This document shows positions 1-11,224 of a stretch of 64,000 nt of DNA, in pieces. The notes under the pieces were generated by a model. The model saw nothing but the letters and a program-made list of their open reading frames with translations. It ran no database searches and was not told the origin of the DNA. Source of the DNA: Salticus scenicus (lineage: Eukaryota; Arthropoda; Arachnida; Araneae; Salticidae); NCBI GenBank assembly GCA_963930645.1, contig OZ005652.1:319360244-319424243 (forward strand), read 5' to 3'. How positions within the stretch are numbered: position 1 is the stretch's first letter; the number at the start of each line of letters is the position of its first letter. Made by a program: the position numbers and the translations under genes.

Positions 1-439
1 TTTTCTTATTCTTGTTATTTCTTTTCTTTTGGATGACTGCTTGGAGAAGTAGGTATCATGAGGCCTGGTGTATAATTAGAGCCCCAAATGTGAAGCTCCG
101 GGTTGCCGCCCCTTTTCTGCAAGGGCTTGCGCCCCCGCCCACTACGAAGAATCGACGGACAGTCAAGGGTTGCTTCAAATAAAGCTTACTGCCAAACATT
201 CGCCAACAGATTTCTTAGAACACCATAAGTTGGTTCTTTTCGCTTTTTGCGAGGTTTTGCTTCTATTTCTAACGAAATGGAACTAATCAAGTAAGCTCCA
301 AAAAACTGTAAAGAAAAGTTATTACCGCTTTAACTTTAATGTTTAAACTTTTTAGAACATTAAGATTACAAAAAATATGTCTACCCCTAATTTCGTGAAT
401 TTTATAAAATTCAATTAGATTAAAATTTTTATTAGAAAA
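1..439. other. Unassigned flank, partly GC-richer
   Basis: No gene is recognised. Bases about 85-150 are clearly richer in G and C than the rest of the window and could be the edge of an older element or a host segment. No long reading frame, splice-bounded exon or RNA fold could be supported. The stretch ends at the target duplication of the SINE that follows. Confidence 0.4.
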
Positions 440-664
440 TGGTTGTAGGATTTTAAGGCTGATTGACTACGCTAGGGTCCTAGGCCTATAGGTGGAATGC
501 CCTCCATGGGGGTCTTTCTAAGGGGTCCTAGCACGTATTTACGCGAGTTTCGGAGAAAACCACGGAAAACTCGATGTGTGCGACCTGAGATCGAACCATC
601 TATACCAGCACTTCCCATCTATACCAGCTTTAAGAGCAGAACTGCTCGGCTGATGGTGGGCTTG
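440..664 (-). mobile_element. tRNA-derived SINE, minus strand
   Basis: Read on the minus strand, the element starts with a tRNA-like head containing a Pol III B-box-like GGTTCGATCTC. The body is shared with a second copy at 60647-60913 (gatt-gactacg, ccta-g, ggtctttcta and tcctagcacgtattta blocks). The far end is a CCTACAACC tail. A 10-bp direct repeat TATTAGAAAA flanks it (430-439 and 665-674), which is the target duplication expected from LINE-driven insertion. The head contains a short local duplication (cccatctataccag twice). There is no coding capacity. SINEs of this type are transcribed by Pol III from the internal promoter and use a partner LINE, not seen here. Confidence 0.72.
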
Positions 665-824
665 TATTAGAAAAATCTCTAGGTAAGAAAATTTAAGACT
701 CGATTGGACTCGCTATTAATAAAAATGGAAATTATAAATAAATAATAAAAACTTTTCTTTTTTTAACAATATGCAAAAAAGATGAAAAAATATTTATGAC
801 TAAGTAGTTGAAAAGTTTTTATGA

Positions 825-1013
825 CATCGATTTGACTGTCTGTCTATCCGCGGTCTAATTTTCGTAAATATTTTTAGAATGCCTCGAAACTTATATACAT
901 TAAGTCCACCATATGTACCCAGTTAAAAATAGTATAAATAGAACGACTGGTTGAGCTGCGCTAAGGGATACCCAAACTAATTTCAATACACTGCGCTCTA
1001 TGAGAAGTATTTG
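825..1013 (-). repeat. Truncated copy of the 20.6-kb tandem element family
   Basis: The segment has the gtctgtctatccgcggtctaa block, the ATTTTTAGAATGCCTCGAAAC block and the contacts around ctgcgctctatgagaagtattt. These occur in the same order in the minus-oriented copies at 29341-29965. Only one internal unit is left and both ends are missing. Confidence 0.55.
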
Positions 1014-1120
1014 TATAAATAATAATAATAATACCAATAATTAATGATTAATAAATAAATGGTTAATAAATAAATAATAATAATGATAATAATAAATAAT
1101 AATAAATAAATAATACAATT
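1014..1120. repeat. (TAA)n/(AATA)n low-complexity tract
   Basis: The tract is an imperfect run of TAA, AATA and AATAAT units. It directly follows the truncated repeat copy and has no coding or structural content. Confidence 0.8.
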
Positions 1121-2734
1121 AAAATTTTTTCAAATGTATTGTCCTCAAATAGAGCTATCATTGTTTTCACCATGATAACGAGTGACAAAAACACGTCAAA
1201 TAGCATGGCGGTCCCGAAACGGAAAATTAACTTATATTTTCGTTTTATCTATTTAGTATTTAATTATTTATTTTCGAAATATAGAAAGAGAGAGAAAGAA
1301 AAAAAAAAAAAAAAAGGGAAAGGAAAGATTCCGTAAACAAAACTTTCAATGAACTCATAAAATCATTTTTAAATGAAAACCGATAAAATTAGAGGGAATT
1401 AAGGGGATCACAGATTGTCAAGGTCGTCCGAAGACCATGTTATTCTATGTTTGATTTTTGAGTTTAAAAATGCGAATTTTCACTAAATCGATTTTTCTCG
1501 TTTTTTAGCTGTGAAATGGTACATTAAATTTTTAAAAATTCATTTTTTGGAAAAAAGAGTACTAATTTAACGGTTGTGAGTTTTCTGAATGTGAAAACGG
1601 AATTTAAAAATATGAGTTATGTAACAAGTAATTCTATAAACACATTTCGCCATAGACTTACATGGGAATTGGCGACTAGAAATAGGGAAATCGTAAGAGA
1701 GAGTGAACAACGCAGTCTTAATGTTGATGTATTTAAAAGTCGAATTATGTTTCTTGTTACTTCCCTTACTCATATATATGGCAGAGAAAGTATTGTTTTT
1801 GGGTCAAATTTTCGAAATAGAGTTTTTGTTATATATTTACACGTTTTAGGGTGCCTTGAATTCGAAAAACATGTTTTTGCGATTACTCTGTCTGTGTCTG
1901 TCTGTGTATATCTGTTATCAGCATATCTCAAGAAGAAATAGTAGCAAGAAGTCAAATCTTGGTATTCTAGATTTATATCACACAGGGATTCTACACTAAA
2001 CTTTTGGTTTACATCAAGCGAATTTTTTGCGTACAAGGACATTCAAGATAATTCCAATACATTATATCTATGGCTAAAAGTTTTAGTAGGTACAGTTTAA
2101 CATCAATAGTCTGAACTAATGCTTTTTATATGCATAAAAACATGTTTCGTGTAGAATATGGCACGAAAATCATTCACTGTTTGTTTACAGAGCTATCAAA
2201 AAGAACAAAGTGGAACTCTGCTTGAAAATTGACGAAAGTGTATTTCTGGTTGTGGTGGTGTTATTGATATAGGACTATATTTAAGTACAATATGGTGTGT
2301 ACAAAATTTATAGAGGACAATACAGGGCTACCAATAATTAAGCGAAAACATGTTTTTTTTTATGAATGTAAAACAAATAAATTGTAGGCAATACAAATGT
2401 AGTATTTTGAAGTTTAAATGAGTTTTTTTTTACGTGTGGGTGCGTAATAATATTTTAATATTTACTAAATAAATGTGTATATATATAATTGATCTTTATG
2501 AACATAAAGTTGAAAATTAAAGCTATTAATGCTATTTGCTTGCTGCTTCAGGAAACCGTAGATTTAAGTAACCTGTAGTATGGAGAAGACGGAGGGTCAC
2601 ACCGTGATTAAATTTCTTTATTTGAAAAGTTAGAGTGCCTGGCAAACCCATGGAAATTTAAGGAACGATAATTAATTATTTTCGGTACTGTACTGCTGTG
2701 AGGTTAAAAATAAATAAATAAATAAACTGGCTCT
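1121..2734. other. AT-rich stretch without a recognised gene
   Basis: This holds open frames of 121 and 90 codons at 1576-1941 and 1770-2042 on opposite strands. Both overlap a (TCTG)n-like run near 1890-1910 and show no domain or protein-like composition, so they are not called as genes. An A-tract lies at 1296-1315. Part of 2100-2230 weakly resembles the tandem element family of 20.6 kb. Confidence 0.4.
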
Positions 2735-3052
2735 ATGTCCCTCACATATGATCCTAGAATTGAAAGACTATCATTCACAGACGATGCTGCTACAGTGAAG
2801 AAAGTGAAGGACTTTATTCTATTAAACCTGTGAGAAAATTGTCCAAATGTTTATGAGGAGACTAATCTTAGTAAGAGCAACGTGTGTAAAATTACTTACG
2901 AAAAACTGCATCTGCTTAAGATATCTACTCTGGGCCTGGATTCCACTATTGATTTCTTTTTAGAAGCAACCACGGCACTACTTCACTGTGAAAATTTTTG
3001 TGTAACTTTAATCAACAATGTTGAGACAGCCTACTTGCCACAACTATATTGA
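2735..3052 (+). pseudogene. Unrecognised coding-like relic
   Basis: A frame beginning with ATG at 2735 runs 32 codons to TGA at 2831, then continues in the same frame for 72 more codons to TGA at 3050. The predicted residues are varied, with several Cys and a mixed hydrophobic/charged pattern, unlike the poly-Phe/Lys chance frames elsewhere in the window. I do not recognise the family and see no splice signals that would make it an exon with certainty. It could be a decayed transposon or host gene fragment. It could equally be a chance frame, because AT-rich DNA gives few but not zero runs of this length. Confidence 0.2.
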
Positions 3053-3118
3053 GAAACATTACCAACTTTAGTTGCGTGATTTTTGCAGTCAGGGAAGAAA
3101 ATTTACACACTCGTAAAG

Positions 3119-4010
3119 GGTAACTTTACACAAGTTTTTGTGTAATATATTCAGAACAGTAGATAAGTTTCCACTCTCGCAAGCGGTAACTTTACACAAC
3201 ATTGTGGTGTAATTTATGCAGATTAAAAAGTAAGATTCCACTCTCGCAAATGATAACTTCTCACAACATCGTTGTGTAATATATGCTGATCAGTAGGTAA
3301 GCTTCCTCTCTCGCATATGGTAACTTTACACAACATTGTTGTGTAACCATATCAGTAGGTAAGATTCCTCTTTGACAAACGGTAACTTTAAACAACATTG
3401 TTTTGTAAAGTATTTAGGTTAATTGGTAAGGTCCCATTCTTTTAGAAGGTAATTTTACACATTATTGTTGTGTACCGTTTGCAGATCGTAAGATAAGGAT
3501 CCACTGTCATAAATGATAACTTTACACAAAATTGTTGTGTAATGTATGCTGATCAGTAGATAAGTGTCCTGTCTCGCAAACGGTAACTTTACACAATATT
3601 TTTGTGTAACGTATGCACATCAGTAAGCAAGTTTCCACTCTCTCAAACGGCAACTTAACACTACAATGTTGTGTAACGTATGCAGATCAGTAGGATAGTT
3701 TCCACTCTCACAAATGATAACTTTACACAACAATGTTGTGTAACGTATGCAGATCAGTAGGTAAGGTTTCACTATGGCAAACGGTAAGTTTACACAAAAT
3801 TGTTGTGCATTGTATGCAGATCAGTTGGTAAAGTTCCACTCTGCCAAACGGTATGTTTATGTAACATTTTTGTGTAACGTGTGTATATTAGTAGGTAAGG
3901 TTTCTCTCTCGTAAACAGTAACTTTATACATCATTGTAGTGTGACGTAGGTATCAGTAGGTAAGATTTCACTTTCAAAAACGGTTACTACATATAAGGAT
4001 GTTCTGCAAC
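3119..4010. repeat. 67-bp minisatellite with self-folding units
   Basis: About 14 degenerate units start near 3121, 3187, 3254, 3321, 3383, 3450, 3517, 3583, 3650, 3717, 3785, 3852, 3919 and 3984, a spacing of 62-67 bp. The consensus runs gtaactttacacaacattg, ttgtgtaacgtatgcagatc, agtaggtaagtttccactct, cgcaaac. Most units contain TTACACAA, a 5-nt spacer and TTGTGTAA, an 8-bp inverted repeat. Decayed traces (the cagtaggtaa block) continue to about 4340. There is no open frame through the array, because units are not a multiple of three and contain stops. Confidence 0.85.
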
Positions 4011-4762
4011 CTATTTTGACCAATAGGTAAAGTCATAGTATTGTGATTGGGGACTTAACAAAAGCTTGTTAATCTCTAATTATGATGCCTTATTCATACC
4101 CTAATTATTGATCTGCATAACATTTGTAGATGAATAATTAGGGTTTCAAACTTATGTTCGGTAATTTCACACAACTTTTTTTTTTTATAAAGTATGCAGG
4201 CGCGTAGGACACATTTTAATCTTGTGTTCGATTACTGTACATAATTTTGATGCGTAGGATACATAGACCAGTAGGTAACTTTTCATTCAGAGAGTTTATG
4301 CAATTTTATTGTTTTAAGTGCGTAGACCAGTAAATAAGATTTCATTTTGGAAATTCCGAAAGTTTACCCATTTAAAAAAAAAAAAAAAAAAAAAAAAATA
4401 TATATATATACATATATATATATAAGTGTAAGATGATAGTCAACATCCTCATAAATTTTTAGTAGATTACCGTCTTAGAATTATGAATATTTGCATACTT
4501 TTGAATTAAATGTATCAATATATTAAAATTTCTTAAAAATTATTAAATTTTAAAATATTTATTTATTTATTTTATTTATTTATTTATTTTTTTTTTGAAA
4601 AACATTAAGTTGTTTAATGCAAAACTAGTTTTAATTTTCCTTTTCAATTTTACATTATTATAGTTCAATTAAACAGTTAAAACATATTTGGGTTATGAAT
4701 CATGTTAATAAGAAAGAACTACAGAAATGGGGTTTTGCAGTAATAAGTACAAACCTTTAAAT
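4011..4762. other. AT-rich spacer with microsatellite
   Basis: Decayed minisatellite traces run to about 4340. They are followed by an A-tract and (TA)n at 4374-4424 and (TTTA)n near 4555-4595. No gene is seen. Confidence 0.5.
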
Positions 4763-4920
4763 AAACACCATAAAATGCAACAATTTCGCAACAATTGTTT
4801 CGGGTGTGCGTTGCAGCTTTGATTGCAGTATTTGTGCCTATTTTTTTGGCCCGACAAACGGGTCGTCTGTTTTTTCGACCAGAAACAACTGTTGCGAGTT
4901 TATTGCATTTTATGGTGTTT
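4763..4920. repeat. Imperfect inverted repeat, 158 bp
   Basis: AAACACCATAAAATGCAACA at the left end is matched by the reverse complement at the right end (TTGCATTTTATGGTGTTT). The arms are about 31 bp with a few mismatches, around a GC-richer loop. The ORF on the minus strand here (4719-4937) is just this structure read through. It may be a small MITE, but no target duplication could be fixed. Confidence 0.6.
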
Positions 4921-4960
4921 GATAAAACTTTTTTCATTATGCTGTTAATTTATTGATAAG

Positions 4961-4992
<32 letters not shown>

Positions 4993-5275
4993 CATTTGTT
5001 TTAATACAGAAATTTCATTCAAATTTTGACAGTCAAACAAAATATTTAAAAACTTATCAATCAATCAACAAACTAATACCCAAATTTGTTTAGAACGTGC
5101 TGCTTAACGATAATAATGTAAAATTAACAGTGAAAATTTAAAACTAGGCTGCATGCTTTTTGAGAAATTTTTAACTATTTATTTATTTATTTATTTGACA
5201 GTTGCATATGAATATTTAATTTTATAATTCTGAAACCAATACACATAAAAAAAATCTGGTGTGAAACAACCACAC
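4921..5275. other. AT-rich spacer
   Basis: A T-tract lies at 4962-4984 and a short (TTTA)n run near 5180-5196. Nothing else is recognised. Confidence 0.5.
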
Positions 5276-6110
5276 GACTTCCATTACGCACTATTACACA
5301 TATTATATGCATTTTTGAGAGATAATGCGATCAGAAAACGTAAAAGTGAACTAAAGAGAAAATCTTTAGAGCCGTTTTTGAGATACCAACTTTTACAAAA
5401 AATCAATTATTGACCGGAAAACAATAATTACATACAAAAGGATATTTAAAAGTGAGTTAATATGGCGAGTTTGAAAAAAATCCGTACAGCTGTTTTTAAA
5501 GGAACGCTCTTGAGAGACCTGAAATTGAGCTATTTATACAGGACGCCTATCAATTTTCCTGAACTAACCAACTATATCATTCGAAAGGACATCTAATAGA
5601 GTGTTTATATAGCAAATTTGAAGAAAATCGATAGAGCCGTTTTTGAGATACGGACTTACGGCCCCACTTCCGGTTTCCGATATCCCACTTCCGGTTAAAC
5701 TCAATTACTGACAGGAAAACAATAATTACATACAAAAGTATATTTAAAAGTGAGTTAAAATGGCGAGTTTGAAAAAAATCCGTACAACTGTTTTTAAAGG
5801 AACGTCTTTGCGAGGCCTGAAATTGAGCTATTTATACAGGACGCCTATCAATTTTCCTGAACTAACCAACTGTATCATTCGAAAGGACATCTAATAGAGT
5901 GTTTATATAGCAAGTTTGAAGAAAATCGTTAGAGCCGTTTTTGAGATACGGACTTACGGTCCCACTTCCGGTTTCCGATGTCCCACTTCCAGTTTTTTAA
6001 TTTTCACCAAAATTTGGAAATTTCATCTGTACACCAGACGTATTTCAATTCTAAAGTTTCGTAGCTCTATCTTTACTAGTTTCTGAGCTATAATAGCCAG
6101 AAGATTCTCC

Positions 6111-6141
<31 letters not shown>

Positions 6142-6290
6142 GACACACATACACACTGACCAATTGCCAAAAACCACTTTTTTGGACTCAGGGGACCTTA
6201 AAACGTGTAAATCAGGTGAAAACCTGATATCGAATTTTCAGACCGAATACAATACTTCCATTACCTACGGTAGCAGGGTAATGGAAGTAA
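5276..6290 (+). mobile_element. Non-autonomous rolling-circle-like element, family 1
   Basis: The 5' side carries ACTTCCATTACG (5277-5288). The body holds two direct units about 298 bp apart (anchors at 5411 and 5709), each with the cacttccggtttccga and catctaatagagtgttta blocks. A (CA)n run lies at 6117-6145. A conserved tail follows, around ggaccttaaaacgtgtaaat, with an inner hairpin ATCAGGT-GAAA-ACCTGAT. The 3' end is a perfect 12-bp hairpin at 6254-6265/6277-6288 with an 11-nt loop, whose stem repeats the 5' motif. Sub-terminal inverted repeats, internal minisatellite and a 3' hairpin are the layout known for Helentron-associated non-autonomous elements (DINE/HINE). Assignment is by structure only. 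Confidence 0.6.
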
Positions 6291-7796
6291 AAAAGAACTA
6301 TAATGTCTGTCATCCCATTAAACATGGAGATATTACCGAATATACTGATATTTTTATAGCCATTTCCAAAAATGTACAATAAGAGGTAAAATATCTGAAA
6401 ATCTTTAATTTTTTCTTATGCATTCAATAAACTTCCATTATAATTGAGTCTTCTGCCGGCCGACACATATCACCCATTTATTATCAAATGTTGCCAAATC
6501 ACTCATATGGACGACAAATTTATCCCCTAAAATATTTTTATACATCTAATGTCGATAATCATAAGCTTCTATAACAGTAATTTCTTATAAGATTTTTTCT
6601 ATATTCAGAGTTCTCTTACCAGATGTGATACATTTTTTTCTAAATTAAATACTTACGATGCTGTTGAATTAAATGTTCATTGCACCACAATGTTTATTTA
6701 ATTTCTGTAAATTGCTTTTAAAATACAGTTTCATGTCACTATCAGAAGTTTTTTGCCTTTGTTTAAGATAATACATTTTAGAGGGTTATGCAATTGCTAT
6801 TGACGACGAGTTCACTTTACATATTATGTTTTCTTTCGTACTGCCTACTGTAACTACTTTTTTACTCGATGAAGAATCATGCTTAATTATTTCAGTGCGA
6901 AACAACTATTCTGTTTTCACTTTTCGTGCACTGCCAGCTTTAAGTGCATTTTATTGCAAGTTGTAAAATATCTGTATTGCATAATTTATATATTTAAATA
7001 TTTTTTTAAAACTCAAATTTTCCCGAATTTAAATGAATAAATATTAATCAAATAGAAACGCACAAAAAGCTTTATTTTGCCATTATTTTAAAGCACCTAT
7101 AGAAACACGTAAATGATAATGGTTAATTCAACCAATTAAAACACAGAAGAAACACTTCTATATATAAATTTTATAAAGTATGCCTTTTTTTTTTTTTTTT
7201 TTTTAGTTACAGGAAACTGGTATTTCATTCTCTTTTGTAGAAAATCTTAAGTACACTAATGTCTGAGTGGTGACATACTTCAGATGTGGTAAAAGATAAA
7301 ATGTTCAGAGGTTACTTTTGAAAAAAATTATTTATTACAACGAAAGTAAATAAAGTGTGTTGTACAGTATAGTACCACGCTAAAACATGAAATAAAATAA
7401 AATAAAGCTGAAAATAATCTAAAATAATTAGACAGCATTTTGTATTCAAACTTTAGTGATTGTTTGATGCAAATTAACTATATAAAATTGTAAATTTTTA
7501 TATGAATATTAAGTACACGAGATTCTATAACTTTCTAAACTTTTATTGAAAAAGCTAAAATAACATTTACATAAGCAAAATACTTTTCTGCTTTATTAAA
7601 ATAAAAAATTATGTTATTATGAGGCTTTTTTTTTTTTCATTAATTTACTTCTTTGATCGCAGGAAATGTTTCGAGTTTCAAAGCTACCTCTCAAATAACT
7701 TGAAATATTTCTTCTGGAAATGTTTCAAGATCATTGCAATTCTCTAAGTGATCAATGCGATTCTCTAAGTCTGTTTTCTGAAAAATGAAAGAAAAA

Positions 7797-7828
<32 letters not shown>

Positions 7829-8204
7829 ATAATATTGATAGTTATTTAATGACAAAAAAAAAAAAAAAAAAAAAAAAACCTCTCAAACAAGATGTGTAAA
7901 GTTTCTCAAAAGAACAGTGTATCCTAAAATCTTAACATTTTCCGCACGCATATTGAGGGAATTTACACAACTATCTTGAGGAACGTTAGTAAAATTTTTT
8001 ACAGTGCTGTATAAGAAGTTGAGTCCTTGAAGCAAGGTAAAGTTGATTGTTTCTTTTGATCACCTATGAATGAAATAACGAATGAAATTTGATCTATCAA
8101 TATGATCCTGAGACTAAAAAGTTGAGCACGGATAATAAGTAGCGAGTCTTATCTCCCCTAAGAAAGCTAAGAAGCAGAAGTCTGTATGAAAATCATGCTG
8201 TCTG
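6291..8204. other. Spacer, no recognised gene
   Basis: It is AT-rich, with a T-tract at 7186-7204 and A/(TA)n tracts at 7792-7880. A block near 7890-8005 (cctctcaaacaag, ttacacaac, cttgaggaacgtt) weakly recalls the 3.1-kb minisatellite. The 72-codon frame at 6164-6382 lies in the tail of the family 1 element and is not a gene. Confidence 0.45.
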
Positions 8205-8325
8205 TTATTTGTAATTGATTGAAAGTCAATTACCTACCTGGCGAAGAGTCAAATTATCACTGGTCGGTTATCACACTGGCTTTCGGTTGGCAGGTACCGA
8301 GCTCGAATCTTAGTCCAGACATGGA
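8205..8325 (+). repeat. Possible tRNA-derived SINE head
   Basis: The stretch ggtcggttatcacactggct followed by gagctcgaatc resembles the D-arm to T-arm part of a tRNA. The last block is close to the Pol III B box GGTTCGANTCC but has CTC in place of GTT. No clear 3' tail or target duplication was found. It may be an old SINE or a tRNA relic. Confidence 0.25.
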
Positions 8326-8729
8326 TGTTCATATAGTACTTTAATTATTCTAGTGACCAAAAAATAACTGTAGAGCAACAAAACACAACAGCACCCGTTA
8401 ATCATATCCAGGTGTGATTGAGAAATTAAAACGACGTGGCTTTAAATTATTCCATATCGGCTTTAATCTCCTGATCTCGTTCTAGATAATACTATTTATT
8501 CCTAAAATTCTAGAAACTATTGAGAAATTGGAGATCTTACAACACAAATGGTGTGATTCAGGAGAAGGAACAGTAGTCTGACACAATTTATTGAATTCTA
8601 CATTGACGACTTTTCAAAGCTCGAGAAACACTTGTCTAAATGTATAACTCTTGATACTGACTATGTAAAAAAGTTTTAAGAATGACAAATAAAAGTTAAG
8701 TTTCTATCTCAATTAATTTTTATTACTAA

Positions 8730-8738
8730 CACTCCGCT

Positions 8739-8772
<34 letters not shown>

Positions 8773-9346
8773 GATCCCTGATACCATTTTTGCTGTTGTT
8801 ATGTAAAATGACATTCTGAATCAGAATATGACTCCATTTTGCCCCATCACCCACTGTTTTCTCGGGACGACAATCCCTCCCTAATTTTTGTCCCTGTTCG
8901 GTAATTTTATGGCGATGAATTTGATTTGGAGAATGGAAAAGAATTATTTTAACACTAAAAACAAAAACAAAATATATAATGTATAATGTATAATAAGTAA
9001 TAATTATAATTGATTAATAAAATACAATAAATGTAATATATAATTTCGGTGCCAACCCTCCCCCCCTCGCTTACATTTTCCTCTTGCTGTAAATGTTCCT
9101 GTTTTAGAATTTTTCAACTCTCTAGCCCCTCAGAAGATATTTAACAGTTAAAATAATCCCTTCCCCGCTACAAATCAAATTTATAGCCATAAACTTACCG
9201 AAAAGTGTTGAAAATGGGGGGGGGGGGGCATCCCTGAAAAACGGTGGATGATAGAACAAAATGGGCATCATATTCGGATTTATGAGGTCATTTTACATAA
9301 GAATTTGCAAAAATAGTGTTGGGGCCGATTTTCACGCAGAGCAGTG
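8730..9346. mobile_element. Fold-back MITE A
   Basis: The two halves are inverted copies. CACTCCGCTGCAAAAA at the left matches the right end, which reads CACTGCTCTGCGTGAAAA in reverse complement. Matching inner blocks include ttatgtaaaatgac (about 8800 and 9280), cattttg and cggtaa-tttatgg. A TA follows the right end at 9347-9348. The left arm is interrupted by an A-tract at 8742-8770. The centre is AT-rich (8950-9050). There is no coding capacity. The superfamily is not certain; TA-site use would fit Tc1/mariner. Confidence 0.62.
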
Positions 9347-9360
9347 TAATTAACGCTTTA

Positions 9361-10287
9361 CAGTACCTCTTATGTAGTAGCTCTTCACTAAAGTCCATTT
9401 CCCCCTTTTTGACCGCTGAACAGCTATAGCTATAACCGAAAAAGCGTGTCAGGGCAGATGTTAGTCGGGGTATAGTAAAGTGGTTCTGAGCAACTAGATG
9501 CGATAGCTTATAGCGCTACCTGGTGGGAAAAACTATGGAATTATTGTTAATATCTCGAAAATGGTAATGATAGGAGATAAAAGTGAATAACAAAGTTGTA
9601 GAGCATCATAGATTTAGTACGAAAAACATCTTGTAAACATAATTACTAAAAATAGAACGCTTAAAAATACGCGCATTTGTTTTCGTGATTTTCTACACCG
9701 TGACATGAGGAAACGGTCTTAGAAAGGAAAAACAACTAGTTATTACAAGATATCTTTATTTCAAAGTTCAAAATTCTCTCTGTCTGTTGCAATGCACATT
9801 TGGATCCTTATTTAACTTTATGTAGCAAATGTCTCACTGGCGCTACACCTGTGCAACGTGAAGTTCAAATAAGAGTCTAAATATGTATTGTAGCGCTGAA
9901 AGAGAGAACATCGAAAATAAAAGTATATTTTGATGAATAGTAGCTTTTTCTTTCTAAGATCATTTCGGCACATTATAGGAAAGGTAATAACGAGCAAAAA
10001 TATTCATGTTTTAAGCATTCTGTTTTTAGCATCCATGTCTATAAGGTGTATTTTTGTACTAAATCAATGATGCTCTACAACTTTGTAATTAATCTTTTTC
10101 TTCCTTTTCTTACCATTTTCGAGATAGGAATGCTAACTTCACGATTCTCAGTCGGTGTCGCTGTAAACAGTCTTATTCAGTAGCACATAGCCACTTTACC
10201 ATGATTAGGCAACTCTTTTATGATTATAGCTGCAACTTTTCAGCAATTAAAAAGAGAGAAGTTGGACAGACTTCAATAGATACACTG
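9361..10287. mobile_element. Fold-back MITE B
   Basis: The ends read CAGTACCTCTTATG (left) and CAGTGTATCTATTG (right, reverse complement), each next to a TA (9359-9360 and 10288-10289). The arms of about 370 bp are imperfect inverted copies. Examples are tatctcgaaaatggtaa with ttaccattttcgagata, and aagttgtagagcatcat with atgatgctctacaactt. There is no ORF. The TA target suggests mobilisation by a Tc1/mariner transposase in trans. It starts only 15 bp after fold-back element A. Confidence 0.75.
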
Positions 10288-10907
10288 TATATATTATTGA
10301 GCACTTGGGGTTCGTGTATTGTCCGTGAATGAATGATAGATCTTCCAGAGGCTTAAATGTTTATTTGGGAAATATCCCAGAAGATTACAAGTCTGTCAAC
10401 CAAGTATCAGCCAGCTTTTGATACACTAGAAAACACAGCTTAAAACTGCTTAACACAGCTTAATAGCTGATAACATAAAAGCCATAGCATAAACTGTATC
10501 ATAGCATAACACACAGCATAAGTTGTAATCAATAGTAGAGGCTCGGTTAGACGAGAGGACAAGCAGTACAAGCAATTCGCTTCAACTGAGCTATTGAAGG
10601 CCGAAATGCGATCTTATTTATAGTCTAGCACATTTGCAGAACTTTTCAGGTATTTCGTGAAATATTCGATTTAGAGCTTAGATAATCGATATATCAATAA
10701 TAAAAATTTCCTCTCCAAAGTCACCAAAAAAGACGGCAAGGGGCGATAAATTCACCAACATGGTGCCAAATTGGTCCCCTAGACCATTTCTGCCGTGGTG
10801 AAGTTTTTTAACGGTTTTTAAAGGAAAATGAGCTATTTTAAAGCAAAAACAAGGCAGAAATACAGAAAATTAACATTTTATAACTTGAGTAAGCCTCTTT
10901 AGATTAA

Positions 10908-10908
<1 letters not shown>
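10288..10908. other. Unassigned, possible LTR-like stretch
   Basis: The segment is less AT-rich than its surroundings and has short direct repeats (cacagcttaa, catagcataa). It includes a TATA-like tatttatag near 10616. It could be a solo LTR, but no paired TG...CA ends or target duplication could be shown. Confidence 0.2.

Positions 10909-10980
<72 letters not shown>
10909..10980. repeat. (CA)n-(A)n microsatellite
   Basis: (AC)n runs to about 10947 and is followed by a pure A-tract of about 34 bases. Junctions of this kind often mark retroposed tails, but no element body was recognised beside it. Confidence 0.9.
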
Positions 10981-10981
<1 letters not shown>

Positions 10982-11224
10982 ACTATTATTTAAAAATTTG
11001 TAACACTATACATATATGGAAACGGACATTTATCCAAACAAAAGAGGTGCTTACGACACTGGTAGACTCTACAATTTTTAATACTTTGACGTTCACTAAA
11101 TTTGGATCGCTAATATTATAAATACGTATACTGGTAAGCTTATTGCATTCTGAAACTCTGATATTCAACCTTTAGGTTATTTTACAGTTTCAATTATTTT
11201 TGGTAATAAAAAGATTTTTACAAT

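Noticed and set aside
1576..1941. 121-codon open frame
   Set aside because: Overlaps an equally open frame on the other strand and a (TCTG)-like run; it looks like chance in low-complexity DNA.
3119..4010. CRISPR array because of short regular repeats
   Set aside because: The whole 67-bp unit is repeated and drifts evenly; there are no distinct spacers.
5401..6000. CRISPR-like array because of regular repeats
   Set aside because: Units are about 298 bp, similar along their full length, without unique spacers; the DNA is eukaryotic in character.
10288..10908. Solo LTR
   Set aside because: No TG...CA ends with flanking duplication could be placed.
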